This document shows, one piece after another, positions 13,549-25,800 of a DNA stretch of 64,000 bases. The notes under the pieces are model-generated. The model was not told the origin of the DNA. It did no database searches and saw only the letters and a list, made by a program, of their open reading frames with translations. Source of the DNA: Trogon surrucura (lineage: Eukaryota; Chordata; Aves; Trogoniformes; Trogonidae); contig CM036628.1 of assembly GCA_020746105.1 (NCBI GenBank), positions 1,560,001 through 1,624,000 of the forward strand. Direction: 5' to 3'. A program made the position numbers and the translations under genes. Within the stretch, counting starts at the first letter, position 1. Every line of letters starts with the position of its first letter.

Positions 13549-14485
13549 GTAAGGATTGCTCCAGCAATGCTGGGTTTCCCTCGTCGTGGCAGTTACCTGG
13601 GCAGCTTCCGGGCAGGGTAGAGCAAAGGCTGCTGCGGGGCCAGCTGGGAACCCGCGCTGCCTGCCCTCACGCGCCGTTCTGCGCGGAGGAGGATTCGACG
13701 GGCTGTAACGGGGCAGGGAGGAAAGTCTCGGGTCAGCACTCAGCTTGGCCAGGTTTTTTATGTTGTAAAAGGGGCCCAAGCAAAATCCTGAGTCAGCACG
13801 CGGGGAAGCTTACGGGAGGGGGATGTACCGCGCTTAAGGACACGGATGGAAAATCCCCATCTGAAAATAGGTTCAGATTCAGCTCCTCTGCAGCTAAAAT
13901 CCTTCTTTCGCTCCCTGTCCAGGAGTAAATGACAAACAAGATCACGAGGGCATGTCATTAGCTCTTTACACATTTATATATATGAGCTTAAACCTCCCAA
14001 CCTCAAATACCATCTAGCCTGTAAGATGACAGTTAAATAAACAGCAGTGAGTATGTGTACATTCGAAGACCTGACCCGTTTAAACACATCGTATCCTTTA
14101 AATCAAAGATAACCAGGGCTCGTAAAAAAAACCAGACTGCTGATACTGTAAATTATAGCAGCAATTCGGTTCTTGGCACAGTGTGTAAAAACCAGCCATG
14201 CAAGAAAGAAGCAGAATTTTGGTAACGACGTGTGTTCACAGGGAGACGGTCTCCCCGGGCAGGGGGGATCCAGCCGACAGGCACACAGCTGTGTGTGACA
14301 CAGAGAGAGCACTGGCTCTTGTGTCAAACACACACGAGCTGGCTCGGTCACACAAAACCGAGACGTCCGTGGGTGTCGCTTGTTCCGAGCGTGATCGCTA
14401 CTGCGAAAAGGCATTTTGTGATTTCGTCCGAGGGCGCTATAGGAGAGAAGGCTTAAGGTGAAACGGCCCGTCACAGTTTCTCTCT

Positions 14486-14497
14486 CACACACACACA
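14486..14497. repeat. (CA)6 microsatellite
   Basis: Six CA units follow a short TC run in intron 2. It is short and probably of low polymorphism. Confidence 0.85.
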
Positions 14498-16486
14498 TTA
14501 TTTTTACACCTTCTTGCAAAGTCCCCGTGACCGTAGGCACTACGTGGATGGTTTCATGCAACGGAAGTTACTGGAAACAGTAAGAAAAAGCAGTGGGAAG
14601 GTAAATCTAAGCTCTAGTTTATGCTGACACGGATGTCCCTTCTGATTTTTGTCCTAGCCTGTTTAATTTATTGTTATACTGAAAGGTAAATTGACTCATA
14701 CTGTGTAAATTTGTGATGACTTCTGGAGTGTTTTTTCAGTTTTTTTTTCCAAATACCTCCAGCTAGCCATGTGGCTTGTGAGGTCAAAACAACCTTACAG
14801 CGGTATTTTTTAGCTTGGCAAGCAGCAAGCACGATGGCAATAAAATTTAAAGAGTCCTTTAAAATCTAAATGCAGAGCTTTATAAAACACATTACGTGGG
14901 CCTGAGTTCGGTGCTTCAGGCCAATTAAATCAGTACTTTTCAGCAGTTCTCCATCCACTGCCTTTTTAAGCCAGAGGAGCGTCCTATCTTTCTCATATCG
15001 CCAGACAAATAAATAGATGAAGAAACTGTTAGCACTTCGGTCCCAAATTGCCTTATGGATGCAAAGCAATAAATCCACATGACCGGTCTGAGAAAGAGAA
15101 AAGTAGGCTAGCACGGGGAAAGAGGTCCAGAGCACGCCGGTTCCTCGACTCGGGTCACGCAAGAGCTGGGAAGGGAAGGGAGAAGTGGGATTTCTGCACC
15201 CCGAGTGTGAGATTCCCTAAATCGGGTCCTTTGTGGATGTCTGTTGTCCTGCCTCCTCTGCACACCCACAGCTCAGTTTCTCAGTCTTTCCTACTGCCAG
15301 GGGGGATCAGGGCTGCATGGAGCATGGCATGGGACAGCAGATCGAGCAGGCGGCTGCTGGAGAATGTGGCAGCTTTGTGTGAACACCCTTTCTCCCTTAA
15401 ACTCCATTCGTTTGAGGTTCTTGGCCAGGATTTTTGTCAGCCTGGCCAAAGCCAGTGGTGCGACTCCTCTCTGCCAGATGTGTGAAAATCCCAAAGCTAT
15501 AGCCAAAGTCTTCATCTCCCACCAGGATAAAACATGCAGGAGGAAAAAAGTGGGTGTGTGTAAGGCAGCAGAGGCGTGTGAAATCCCTGACCTGCTCTGC
15601 AGAGAGATTTCCAGCCCTGATGGGCACCAGCCTGGGTGACGGTAGAGGGGCAGGGACATGATGACATGCTGGGAATTGAGTGAATATGAAGTGGCATGTT
15701 CCGTATTCCCGGCCAGGAGTCCCGTCCCTTGACAGAAGCGGTCGTTATGTCATCAGTGACGTTCGTATGGTAGGGAAAGAGCCCTGGGTAGGGACCTCCG
15801 CGTCAAAAAATAATCCAGCGCCCTGAAGGACAGGAAGCCGCTATGACGGACGCGGTGGAGGCGTCCAAGTGCATCCAAAAGCCAGGGTGAGGCTGTTCAC
15901 CAGGGAGGATATTCACACTTTTCCCAGTGCTCGCGCTCAGCTACGTGCTGGGAATAACCTCAAGAGTTCAGCCCCGCGTCCGCATCATCTTCAGGAAGGC
16001 GACAAAAGGACGGGCAGAAACGGGGGCCAAGAGGATGTTTGTTTAAGTGTCACTTAAATCTGCCAGCAAACGTGTTCCCTTATTGCACCTACTGCGCCAC
16101 TACTAAGCACTGCCATGGAAAGAGCAGTTAATTAACTAACTGGCGACTTCGCACAGCTTGCTTGTTAGGTATGTTTGGCATTAGCTTCTCAATGCTGAGT
16201 CGATATGTCTAGACAGGATTCCTCCCTGGCCACGCTCAGCTCTGGAAATCCAGAGGTTCCTACTCCTTCCTCAGCTCAGCAAAGGCTGTTGGGTCAACTC
16301 ACTGAGTGAGAAAGGGTGAGTCCTTTTGAAGAGCGGCTTCTCTCTGCAAACACAGACACAACGGCCTCCCTCTAACACTAACTTCTTCCCCAGAAAAACC
16401 CACGGACAATTACGCCCGTGCCCCACCAGTTCCTACCCCAACCACCACAAAAAGACCGTAACCCCATCTCATAAGCACGACCAGCA

Positions 16487-16520
16487 CGTACTAGAACATC
16501 ACCGTGTACTAGAACATCAC
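16487..16520. repeat. 18-bp tandem repeat, about 2 copies
   Basis: The 15-mer gtactagaacatcac occurs at 16488-16502 and again, identically, at 16506-16520, so the period is 18 bp. The surrounding plus-strand frame is open, and the repeat would appear as a duplicated LEHH motif, but I do not consider that frame coding. Confidence 0.85.
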
Positions 16521-16813
16521 CAGAGCCCTCAAGCTCCAAGAGCTCCTCCTGCCATGGGTGGTCTGGTCCTTCCAGCACAACTGGACCAGTGCAACCAGTG
16601 CCTGTTTTCGAGCTAACTTAGATCAGCTGAAAGCTCCCTTTGAGTCCTGCAACAGGTTGCAAAAAGGCCTCATTTTTTGTTGGTGAACTCCGTAGAACTG
16701 CATTTGACAGTAGCTGTGATCACAGCTAACAAAACGAATGGGTCAGGTGGGTGAAACGGTGTCTCATCTGCCCTGATAGCTTTATGTTCTGACTGCTGTG
16801 ACAAGGTGAACTG

Positions 16814-16830
16814 AAAAAAAAAAAAAAAAA
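16814..16830 (+). repeat. poly-A run (17 A)
   Basis: An uninterrupted run of 17 A in intron 2. No associated retroelement is recognised. Confidence 0.9.
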
Positions 16831-17389
16831 GAAGTGTCTCGAGCAGATATTCTAAGATTTGTAACCTGATTAGTTGCAGACCCTTCACAAAAATCAAGAT
16901 TGAGTCACTGCTGATTAAGCGAGAAAGGTGACACAAAGTTACATAAATGTTCTCCTCTCTGTGCAGCCTTAGCATAAGAAAATATAAGTTGATTTAGCTG
17001 TTAAATATATGCAAAGTCCTCAGCCTGGAAGAAACATACAATTTATCTAGTGCTTTCTAATGTTTGAAGTGGCTAAAATATAGTGTTAGAAGAACAAACT
17101 CATGTTCAGGAAGTCTGTTAAAACAAAAATTAAGCTTTCCTCCAGGAGCTAGCTCGCTGCAGTACCCACAGACCACTCCGGGAATCTCCTCTGCTCTGGG
17201 GAAGAGCGTGGAGCGATCCACCCTAATTCCTGATGGGTGGAAAAACAAGCACCCAGCAACCTTAAGTATTCAATTCCAAACGACAAGAGTAGGAACGCTG
17301 GGAACATCGACAGCAGTTGGCCAGAAGGACACCCAAATTTTGCCTGAAGCCATGATTCTATCTTGATTTTGGGTGTGTTGTGTCGACAG

Positions 17390-17601
17390 GGGAGCACCTT
17401 CCGTGAGCTGGCTTCTGCGGGGGGAGCAGAAGGAAGACCCCCGGGTGCACATCAGCAACTGCCGCAATAACACCGGGCAAAGCTGCCGCATGCTGGTCGT
17501 CAGGAAAGTCAACGCGAACGACACTGGTTACTTCACCTGCGTCCATGACGCCTCCCCATCTAAAGAGGATCTCATGGCCAGGATTTACGTCTTTGTTAAA
17601 G
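17390..17601 (+). CDS. FLT1: FLT1 exon 3: rest of Ig domain 1
   Basis: Two hundred and twelve nt, encoding residues 33 to 104. It completes D1. The C-strand tryptophan is W40 (SVSW), and the F-strand motif NDTGYFTC carries C83, which pairs with C32 of exon 2. A second cysteine pair, C57 and C65 (SNC and QSC), matches the extra loop disulfide seen in D1 of VEGF receptors. N-glycosylation sequons are N59 (NNT) and N76 (NDT). The exon ends with IYVFVK and one base (G) of an Asp codon completed by exon 4, giving a phase-1 junction. The donor AAG|GTAAGG is strong. The acceptor tract (gggtgtgttgtgtcgacag) is poor in pyrimidines. Skipping this exon would shift the frame because 212 is not a multiple of 3. 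Confidence 0.95.
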
Positions 17602-18161
17602 GTAAGGATTTCACTTCGGTTTGTTGTTACGGCTTTTGGGTAATGTCAGTCGTGCTCAACCGCCAGATCTGTGCTGGGTGGAACAAGCAACCCAGCTCAG
17701 GTGCTTTCACAAATCCCACCTCCTCACAGGCCCAGCGCTGGTGCAAGCACCAGCTTTGACATTTTGAAGAGGTCGGATATATTTGGATTTTCATGCCAGC
17801 TGCGTTCACAGGGACACAGATGTGAGAACCAGAAATTGCCTATCTTGTTCAATTCCAGGACTTGAAGATTGTCCCATCGAGTTTCATGTTCCAAATAACT
17901 GATACACTGATTTCTTTAAATCTCTTTTCCTTTTAAGACTAAATTCTTTTTATCTTAAAGCGTTTTGCTGTCACAGTGCTGCTCCTAAGACTCATCCTGA
18001 ATACTCAAGCCCTCTCTCCTTCCTTTCCTCCCCAGGCATGAAACTCCCCAACACTTTTTGTAATTCCTCCCTCTCCTACACATTTGCATACCGCTTTGTC
18101 CTTCGCATCTGTGAGACACATTTAGCAAAGCTGAAAGACTGCATTATCCATACTTCATTGT

Positions 18162-18175
18162 AAAAAAAAAAAAAA
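18162..18175 (+). repeat. poly-A run (14 A)
   Basis: An uninterrupted run of 14 A in intron 3, about 520 bp upstream of the CR1 fragment and not part of it. Confidence 0.85.
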
Positions 18176-18693
18176 GGCTCATTGCTTATTTTTGTCCTCT
18201 TTGAGCTGACTCTCCCCCATGTGTCAGAAACATTGAGTTTGGGTCTAACAATAAATGGAAGCAGAAACTTCAGAGGAGTGTGGTCTGCGATCAAGTGAAC
18301 ACAACATAATGGACAAGGATTTCAGTAATATGAAGTTTTGTCAGAAGAATATTCCCCAAAAATGCCACTATTTTTTTCAAACCTACTTGACAAATGCATT
18401 GCTAAACCATTGAATCATCTTGGGTCTTCCAAACTGAGATTGTGAGGACTCAGACAAAGGAGTTGACTTTTAGTATCTTGAACCGGGGGTGACATGAACT
18501 CCAGTGGAGCTGTACAGGCTTATGAAAATGAATTAATTAACTCTGGTGAATGTTAAAATGCGATTCTTTGAATCCTCTCACCAAAACAAACGCTAGCGAG
18601 GCGATGAGGTTGTCTGGCAATTTTTGAACAGTTCAGCTCTACAGAAAACACGTGTCTGCTGGGCAGCCCTGACTGACAGTCTCAGGGGACTGT

Positions 18694-18842
18694 CCCCTCC
18701 CTGGAAGTGTCAAAGGGTTTGAGCAACCTGGGCTGGTGGGAGTCCCTGCCCACACCAGTCCCTGTTCCAACCAGAGAGGCTGGAACTAGATGATCTTTAA
18801 AGTCCCTTTCAGCCCAAACCACCCCACGATTCCACGATTCCA
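18694..18842 (+). mobile_element. CR1 LINE, 3' end fragment
   Basis: The text follows the CR1 3' end: ccctggaagtgtcaaagg, then ttgagcaacctgggctggtg, then gtccctgcccacaccag, then ggctggaactagatgatctt and aaagtccctttcagcccaaa, ending in the terminal octamer repeats as attccacgattcca (18829-18842). Compared with the usual CR1 layout, a short stretch is missing between the caaagg and ttgagcaacc blocks, so this copy carries a small internal deletion. It is truncated at its 5' end and has no coding capacity. Confidence 0.9.
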
Positions 18843-20419
18843 TCAGGAGGAGTGCTGCCCATCCCAAGGGAAAGGTGAGATGCCCACCCAGCTCTAAGTT
18901 CAGCTGCAGCGCTACTTGGTGAACACACCTGTTTGATCCCTTTGGGTGACATTTTTCCTGCCTCTGTACGTCTGTCGAAAATAGTCCCTTTCTACCCTTA
19001 TCCTGCCTTCCCAGCAAGTCTTCCTCTAATCAGAAAGTAGCTTTTTGGTGTTACTTGTTAGTTCCTGCAGTCATTTTTTTTCCCCCTTTCAATTTCCTTT
19101 CTCTGATTTTTTCTTGTTACTCTAAGCCCTGGTTGCTTTATCCACCCTAGTTCTTGTGCTGAGCTGTTTCCTTTTCTCATTACACCCGGCTCAGATGCCC
19201 CACATCTAATATTGTGAACCCAGCCCAATGCCTACGCTTCAGGAAACACTGCATTGAAAACTCAATTCTCTGTCCTGATTCAGTGCCCTGGCTGGCTTCA
19301 TTACTCTAAGGTGGGAGCACGTGCAGGAAACGTTACGGATCTTTTGGGACCGCCTGAGCATTTTCCTTAAGAAAAATATCTCAAGTTATGAAATGTTTGC
19401 CGGCGATGCACTTGGAATGGCGCTCATCTTAAAAAAAAAAATAAATAAATTGCAGGATGTCCTCTCGCTCGCCTGAGACTGCCATGTTGAAAAACAGCTC
19501 TGGATGGCCATTTGCTATAATTCACCCTTTGAGACCATCCTTTCTCAGATGCAATTTAATTGTGCCACATGCCTTCCCTGCTCCAAAAGCTCTTCCTCAG
19601 CCTCCCGCGCTTTAAAAGGGAAGGTGGGTAGAACGTGAACCAGCTCGTCCTGCGCACAAGTAGCGAGAAAGGCAAGTTGGTGAGGATCCCTCTGGTCCAT
19701 GTCCCGGCGAGCCAGCTCTCCCCCAGCCCAGGGCAGGGCTCTGCCACAGCGGTTCAGGCGACAAGCTCGCGAGTGCCTGCTGGGATCTGGCCTGCCAGGC
19801 TGCGGAAATCGCTTGGCCCCAGCGAAATGAAGTTATTTATACCTCAGCATGGATGCTGTCCTCGGGGCACGCTCTTCCTCCCATTCAATTCCTGCGTATA
19901 TTTGTCGAAAGCCAGCAGGCTGCTCTGGGGACAAGTTCTTCAGCGAGGGCTCTACGAATCGTGGGGTTAAGCAAGCCACTCACAACGACCGATGGTTTTC
20001 TTCAATATTTAAACGTGCCTTTTTAAGGAAATCAGTTCGACAGTGTCTGGGCATCACTGAGAAACCCGTCCGTGAAGAAACTCGCCAGACGAGGGTGAGA
20101 CCTGATCACGTCTCTCCGGCTGTTTTGTGGAGAGAGCAAGTGCTCAGCAGGGTGTTTCTGAGAGGGAGCCAGGTGGAGTGAGAAAATGCCGAGCCAGACC
20201 CTAAAGGCTGGAGATTCCTCCGAGGTTACAAGCCATTATTGCCAAAAAAGGAAGGGGAATGGTATTTTTTCCCTTCGTTCCTGGCCTGTTGCTTGACACC
20301 GAAATGAGAACATGATTGTATCGGAAGCCCTGCTTATTGGTTATTATTTCCTGTGCTCGCTTCTGTTTTTACAGCCTCCCCGGTGGAGTTTCTAAGCTCT
20401 GCCAGAATCTGGCATTCAG

Positions 20420-21010
20420 CAGCTCTCCCCCCCGTCCCCGGTGCAATTGAGCTGTGACCCCTGCACATCAGTCGGATCATCAGGGACCCGGGGGCAGCAG
20501 GGTCAGCCGCCGCGCCTCGGCTGCGCCCTGACGGTCTGGAGGGAGGGAGGGAGGGAGAACTCGGGATCTTAATCCTGAACAATTATTCCCGAGGCCTTTT
20601 CTGCTTCCCGCCGCAGCTGCAAGTCCCAAGGACTGTAATTAAAAAGCAAGACAGCCCTCTCCTCCCGTTGCCCGTTCCTTGTTGAAAACACAGCGTAGCT
20701 TAGGGCCGGGACAGAAATAGTTTGGTGTTTTTTCACCGCGCGGTTTAGCCTCACTGCGACTCCGAGGGACAATCTCCGCAGCGAAACGCGGGCAGAGCAG
20801 CCAAGCAACCCTCTGGAGGCTGCCGTCGGGGGACGGGGTTTGCGCGGGAAGCCCACCCTCAGCCCACGGAAAGGCTCGCACGGACGGCGTTCCCACCGCA
20901 AACGCTGCCAGAGCCAGCGAGCCAACGCCGTTCGCTTCCACCTACCTCCTGCAGTTACCCTTCCCGACCGAACGGATACTTCCCCGCGAGGAACACACTC
21001 ATTTATTTCA
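20420..21010. promoter_or_regulatory. CpG-island-like segment in intron 3
   Basis: GC- and CpG-rich DNA surrounded by ordinary intron sequence. From 20701 to 21000 I count about 31 CpG in 300 bp, and there are about 11 more between 20441 and 20580. It includes a (GGGA)4 run at 20541-20556. Unmethylated CpG islands inside genes often mark alternative or antisense promoters, or enhancers. No TATA box or coding first exon can be assigned. A 171-codon minus-strand open frame across it (20569-21084) is Arg-rich, as expected of translated CpG-rich DNA, and I do not call it a gene. Confidence 0.6.
20541..20556. repeat. (GGGA)4 run
   Basis: Four GGGA units within the intron 3 CpG-rich segment. With its flanking guanines it could form a G-quadruplex on the plus strand, although the three-G runs are few. 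Confidence 0.85.
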
Positions 21011-22883
21011 ACCTTTGGGACCCCTGCGCCACAGGGAAGGGCAGGCTGTCTATTTGGTGTTAAAACACAGAGATCCCTCTCCACAGTGTTTCCTAAGGCA
21101 CAAAGGAAATTTAACGTGGCTTAGAGAAGGAGAGAGGGGGAAAAAAAAAAAAAGACAAATCAAGGAAAGATTCCCTCCGCCTTCCCAAAGGGCTTTCCCA
21201 GACCCCAGCCTAGACAGAAGTCAGGACTTGCAGCTCTCAGCTATTTGAAATACTGTTACTGTCAGCAAAGCGACTGTCTCCAAGTAAGACAGTCCTCAGG
21301 GCATCAGCTGGAAGAGCATCCTGTACCAGCTGAAACGCTGCCTCAGCTTCTGCAGCGATCTCCCCTCGCAGTTCTTAGCTCTGCATAGCAGCGAGGGATT
21401 AGCTACACCTCTTTGTACCTCTCCGTCAAAGCATCAGTAGGAAGGAGCTTGAGTTCAACTCCGTTTCGCTTCCCTCCATCAGCAACTCGTCCGACATCAT
21501 TACTGCGGTGACCGGAACTGGTCACGTCTTGCCAAATAGCGTCTACAGAAGTTCATCCAAGTTTCAAAGCTGAGCTTTGATTCCTGCCCACACACCCCAA
21601 CAGCATTGCTTCGCTACCACCATAGGGCTAAAGGAGACATGAAGCGAGCAGGCTAGCAACAGATACCCTCTGCTATTTTTCATGCAAAGCATTATTTCTC
21701 GAAATAATTATGGCCGTGATTGGGCTGGTTTGCAGCACTGATGTTCACAGGAACACAGTTTAACTAGAAGACACCCCTGCAGAGAATTCAAGTTCCGGCG
21801 CCTTCTAAAGTTCATAGGGACACCGTGAAGCCCCAGCGCTGCAGGCTCGGGCCATAGTCCTGTCCTGCCGGGAGCCCAGAGCACAGGAACGCAAACTTGA
21901 AGCGAGACAAGATTTTTATATGGGAGCACAAGCCTTGAAGGAAAAGGGGGGACGCACGCAAGCAGCTTGTCCTGCCAGAGCATGTATCTCACTGCTTGTC
22001 AGCTCCAGCAGCAAGGCATCCCCAAGGGAGGGGATGAGCTCTCCCTCGCTGTTGCAAAGAATGAGTAGGAGAGGTGGTACAAGTACGGCATCAGGGTAGA
22101 GCATCACATCGACCACCGTCTCTTCTTTATCAAACAATACGGCCCAGAGACGTGAAGCCCCATCTTTTTCACCCCTTCTCCACCAAGAGAAATCTAACGA
22201 GGGTGGAAGTGCACGAACGCACCCCTCGCATGAGATCATCTTTTCATTCTGATCTTTGAAGCTGATTTCTGCCTCCTTAATTCTCTTGACAGTTCACAGA
22301 GATAACGCGAATGTGAGAAGCAGAAATGCGTGGCCAGGGTAACAGCCCTGACTTGGGCTTTGGCTTGCTCTCCAGCAGATACCGCCAGTGAGAACAGAGC
22401 TGGAGCTGCCTTGCTTCTTTCATTCACGCTGGCGACACCGAGACAGCTACACTTGCTGCCAGACACTCAGCAAGCTGAGATAGGCAAACGCTGTCCCGTC
22501 TGCTCAGCGCGGAGCCCAGCAGATAAGCTGACTGTCTCGCTCGGGGCGGTGGAACCACATCCTAGAGAACAGTGTTCAGGGCCACACAACATGGGAATGC
22601 AGGCTGGGTCGCTGTGCAGGACCCTCTCTGCCATTCCTCAAGGTCAAAGGGCTGGATCCAAGGGAAGAGTAAGATGCTTTCAATTCCGAATCAAGACACC
22701 GAGCATCATATCCTAAAGGGTCACTTTTAAGCAGAGGAGCCGTGTAAGCTACGATGTAGAGTGAGTAGCCTGAGTTCCTGGCATCAAGTCAGTGGCAGCA
22801 CTTGACATCCCAGCAGGAAGATGTAACGATCCCCTCCTTCTCACTGATAAAGAATTTCTCAGCGAAAGCCTCACAGCCAAAAT

Positions 22884-22895
22884 CACACACACACA
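22884..22895. repeat. (CA)6 microsatellite
   Basis: Six CA units followed by a C-rich stretch in intron 3. Confidence 0.85.
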
Positions 22896-25800
22896 CTCCC
22901 CCCACTTCTTCCTCCCCATTTCTTATCCCCCCAGTAACTGCTGGTTGCTGAGCCTTACCCAAGGTCTGCAGCCAGCAGCAGCTAACGCACGAGACCCGTT
23001 CTTGACGACGGGGCTTCAGGTAAAGCTGCTGAATATTTTCTACACAGTCTGTGCCTGCCTGAAGTCTTGTGTGGCGGGGAGTCAGAATTCATGAATTCTT
23101 CCGACGCTTGAAACACAACTGCAGCCAAAGTATGGAGACTTGTTGTTTTTTTAAAAAAATAAAATCTTTCCATGTTCATTTTTGTTTGTTTGGCAGTGAG
23201 AAGCCTTTTGCTTCCACATTTTTTTGAAGTAACACTTTTTAAAGTAATATTTTTCTCTACAAATATTCCTGTGTTTCTAACAGTAATCTCCAGGGGAAGA
23301 ATGTATTTCATTTGACCAAAACAGAATGCTTCATGTTGACTCAGAATGGCTTCTGGGGGTTTTGCAGTCACTTTTGTTTTGCCTAAAGATAAAATATTCT
23401 GTTTTCTGTTTAATCTAAACATTCCACCACCAATTCTTTTCATTGGCCTGCCAAAACTGAAAAGTCCTTTATTTTCAAAGCTCCGGTTTCTAAACAAGTG
23501 ACTTTAGAGAAGTTACTCCTGCACCTAGAAGAAGCTTTGATGGGTTACCGGGGGAATACAGCAGACTTGGCAATTGCCTCGTGCAGCTTTCCAAACTGCT
23601 CTGACCAAAGCGTCACTTAACTGCTAATGATCCTATTAACGCAAATAACAGATTTTAAACCTCCTCTCGGTGTTTTTGACCTTGACGAAGACGAACTTTA
23701 TGGGCATTACGTCAAAACATGAACTTAAAGAACCTGTGAAACTCTGCCCAGGCTTTCGAGCTAAGGTATGACTGAATGAAAGAAATGAATAGTGAGGGCG
23801 AGAGAATTATCTTTAGCAGGAACAAAGTGAGACGCAAAATGAGAATGTGCAGGAATTTCACAGACGTGAAAAGCCGAGGCTGAATGTCCTCAAAGGCCAT
23901 TTAGTGCTCATCATCTCTTCGGGCTGATGGATAGTATCTGAAGGGAGAGGTGGTGTCACCTCCCCAGCTTTAGGTGTGATGCAAATACCATGAGACAAAT
24001 TGCCTTCACGGTGCTTGGAAACATGAGCAGAAACGAAAAGCCCCCAAAATCCCGTGCAAAATCCTGTGGAGGGATGCTTTGAACACGAAAAGCAAAGAGC
24101 TGTAGGACAGAGCCCGAGTCTACCACACTCAGGGTTCCTGGGGTGCAACGCTGAAGGTTTCCAAGCCCCTCAGCCTCATCAGCTGGCAGGACGGGTCGTG
24201 AGCCCTCTGGAGAGTGGGACTCAAGAGGCAAGTGAGCATCATATAGTTACGGACCTTCACCACTTCCTCGTCGACAGTCACCCACATTAACCCTAAACAC
24301 AGGAACCAACGTCGCTGAGGTGCAGGAGCCGCGCAGCCCTGCCCGCTGTCGCTGGGGAGGTCTGAAGAGAGACCCACGCGTTCCCCAGGCAACCGCTCTG
24401 CCACCGCCGCCTTAACAGGGACCCTCCCCAAGCTCATCTCTAGCAGCAATTCATCTCCTAGGCAGAATGAAAATCTAAACATGAAGGGCTTCACTGCCCG
24501 AAGGCAAACAATGTTCTTGTAGGCACTTGACCTTTGAGTTGCTTTTGTGTGCGGTGCGCTTGACTTTGCTGCCTGTCCCTGTCCCCAGGGGTTGGCCAGC
24601 AGACCCCCGGCACCTCCGCTGTCCCGCTGCCTCTGCTTCCTTCGCTTTGCTGTTTGTGTTCCCTCCCGGGCCGCGGTGGGTAAACAGAAACACCCTGGCC
24701 GGGCTGCAGTTTCCTGCAAACTCCCAATGACCTGGAGCGCTAGACACTCAGTCTGAGACCGAAGGGAAGGGGCCTTTCCCTTCGCCTCGGAGCTGCTGCT
24801 GCAGCTGATAAGTCCCTAATGTGCTACAGCTCTCGTCTTTCTTCACGTGTAATGAGCTTTGCAGTTCACAGCAAATGACTCTGTTTAACTACCCTATGGG
24901 AACTTAGGGGTGTTTCCTTATGGGTAAGATTCGTAAGACCCATTGCCTTCCCAAGTCAGGAGGAACAGATGTGCCAAGCTACAGGGAAATACCCTATTTT
25001 CATAAAGGGCTTCTCTGCTGAGATTTTCTTCTCTCAGAGTTCAGTGCTGGTAACTGCGGAGGGGACGACACCTGCGCTTCCCATGCCACGGCCCTCCCAC
25101 TTGCGACAGCTGAGTGCAGTTGATTTACACCATCTGGAGTTCGAGATCCTCCTTGAGGCTAACGCTATCATTTTTAAAGAAAAGTGACCCTGTCCCTTTT
25201 GTTTCAAGGAGCTCTGTCTCTGAGAGACTTTTTTTACAAGGAGTTAAATGATTGCTCATGAACTTAAGGTGCTGAATGTGTTTGTGAAGCTGGCAGTGAC
25301 ACTCTCGATGTCCCAGCAGATCATTTTTCCGTGCCACGGTCAGCCCGAACTGCTCATGAGTTTCACGAAGGATCCAGTTTTTTGTCTGCACAAACCATAA
25401 CAAAGGTATCGGCTGGCAGTTGATTAGTTCCCCATTCAGCATTCATTCCTTGTCATTCTGTAAGGTCCAAAGCTGAACCACTTCATATTTAGTTATCTGT
25501 TAAGTCAACAGCCCAGCTGCCTGCAAAGTGCCGTCTCCATCCCGATGCCGGCGAGGTCGGCTCGTTCCTGCTTACGTGGGTTTTCCCCCAGGCTGCAGGA
25601 TGCACAGAGGCTTGCTCTGCTGCTCTGCGTGCACTTTTAGCACTTGATGGTATTACTTTTGCACTGAGTTGCACAATTAGAGAGAAGAAAAATTCTCCCC
25701 AGCCTCCCCGACATAGCCAGGGTTATTTGGTGAGTGCTTGGCCTTCACCTGCAACCGCCTTTTCCTTTCCTTCCAGGGTCTCTTCCCACTGATGGCCAAA

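Larger units (their letters stand above)
13549..17389 (+). other. FLT1: FLT1 intron 2
   Basis: A 3.8-kb intron of class GT-AG. It holds a (CA)6 microsatellite at 14486-14497, an 18-bp imperfect tandem repeat at 16487-16520 and a 17-A run at 16814-16830. I see no exon, RNA gene or CR1 copy in it. Its 3' end is G/T-rich rather than pyrimidine-rich. Confidence 0.85.

Noticed and set aside
20569..21084. 171-codon minus-strand frame as a gene
   Set aside because: It lies in the CpG-rich segment, where stop codons are rare, is Arg-rich by composition, and shows no known domain.
22982..23497. 171-codon minus-strand Lys- and Phe-rich frame as a gene
   Set aside because: The composition follows the T-rich plus strand, no family is recognised, and there is no supporting border.
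24129..24719. 196-codon minus-strand frame as a gene
   Set aside because: No recognisable domain, no start context or splice evidence, and the same DNA is open in several other frames.
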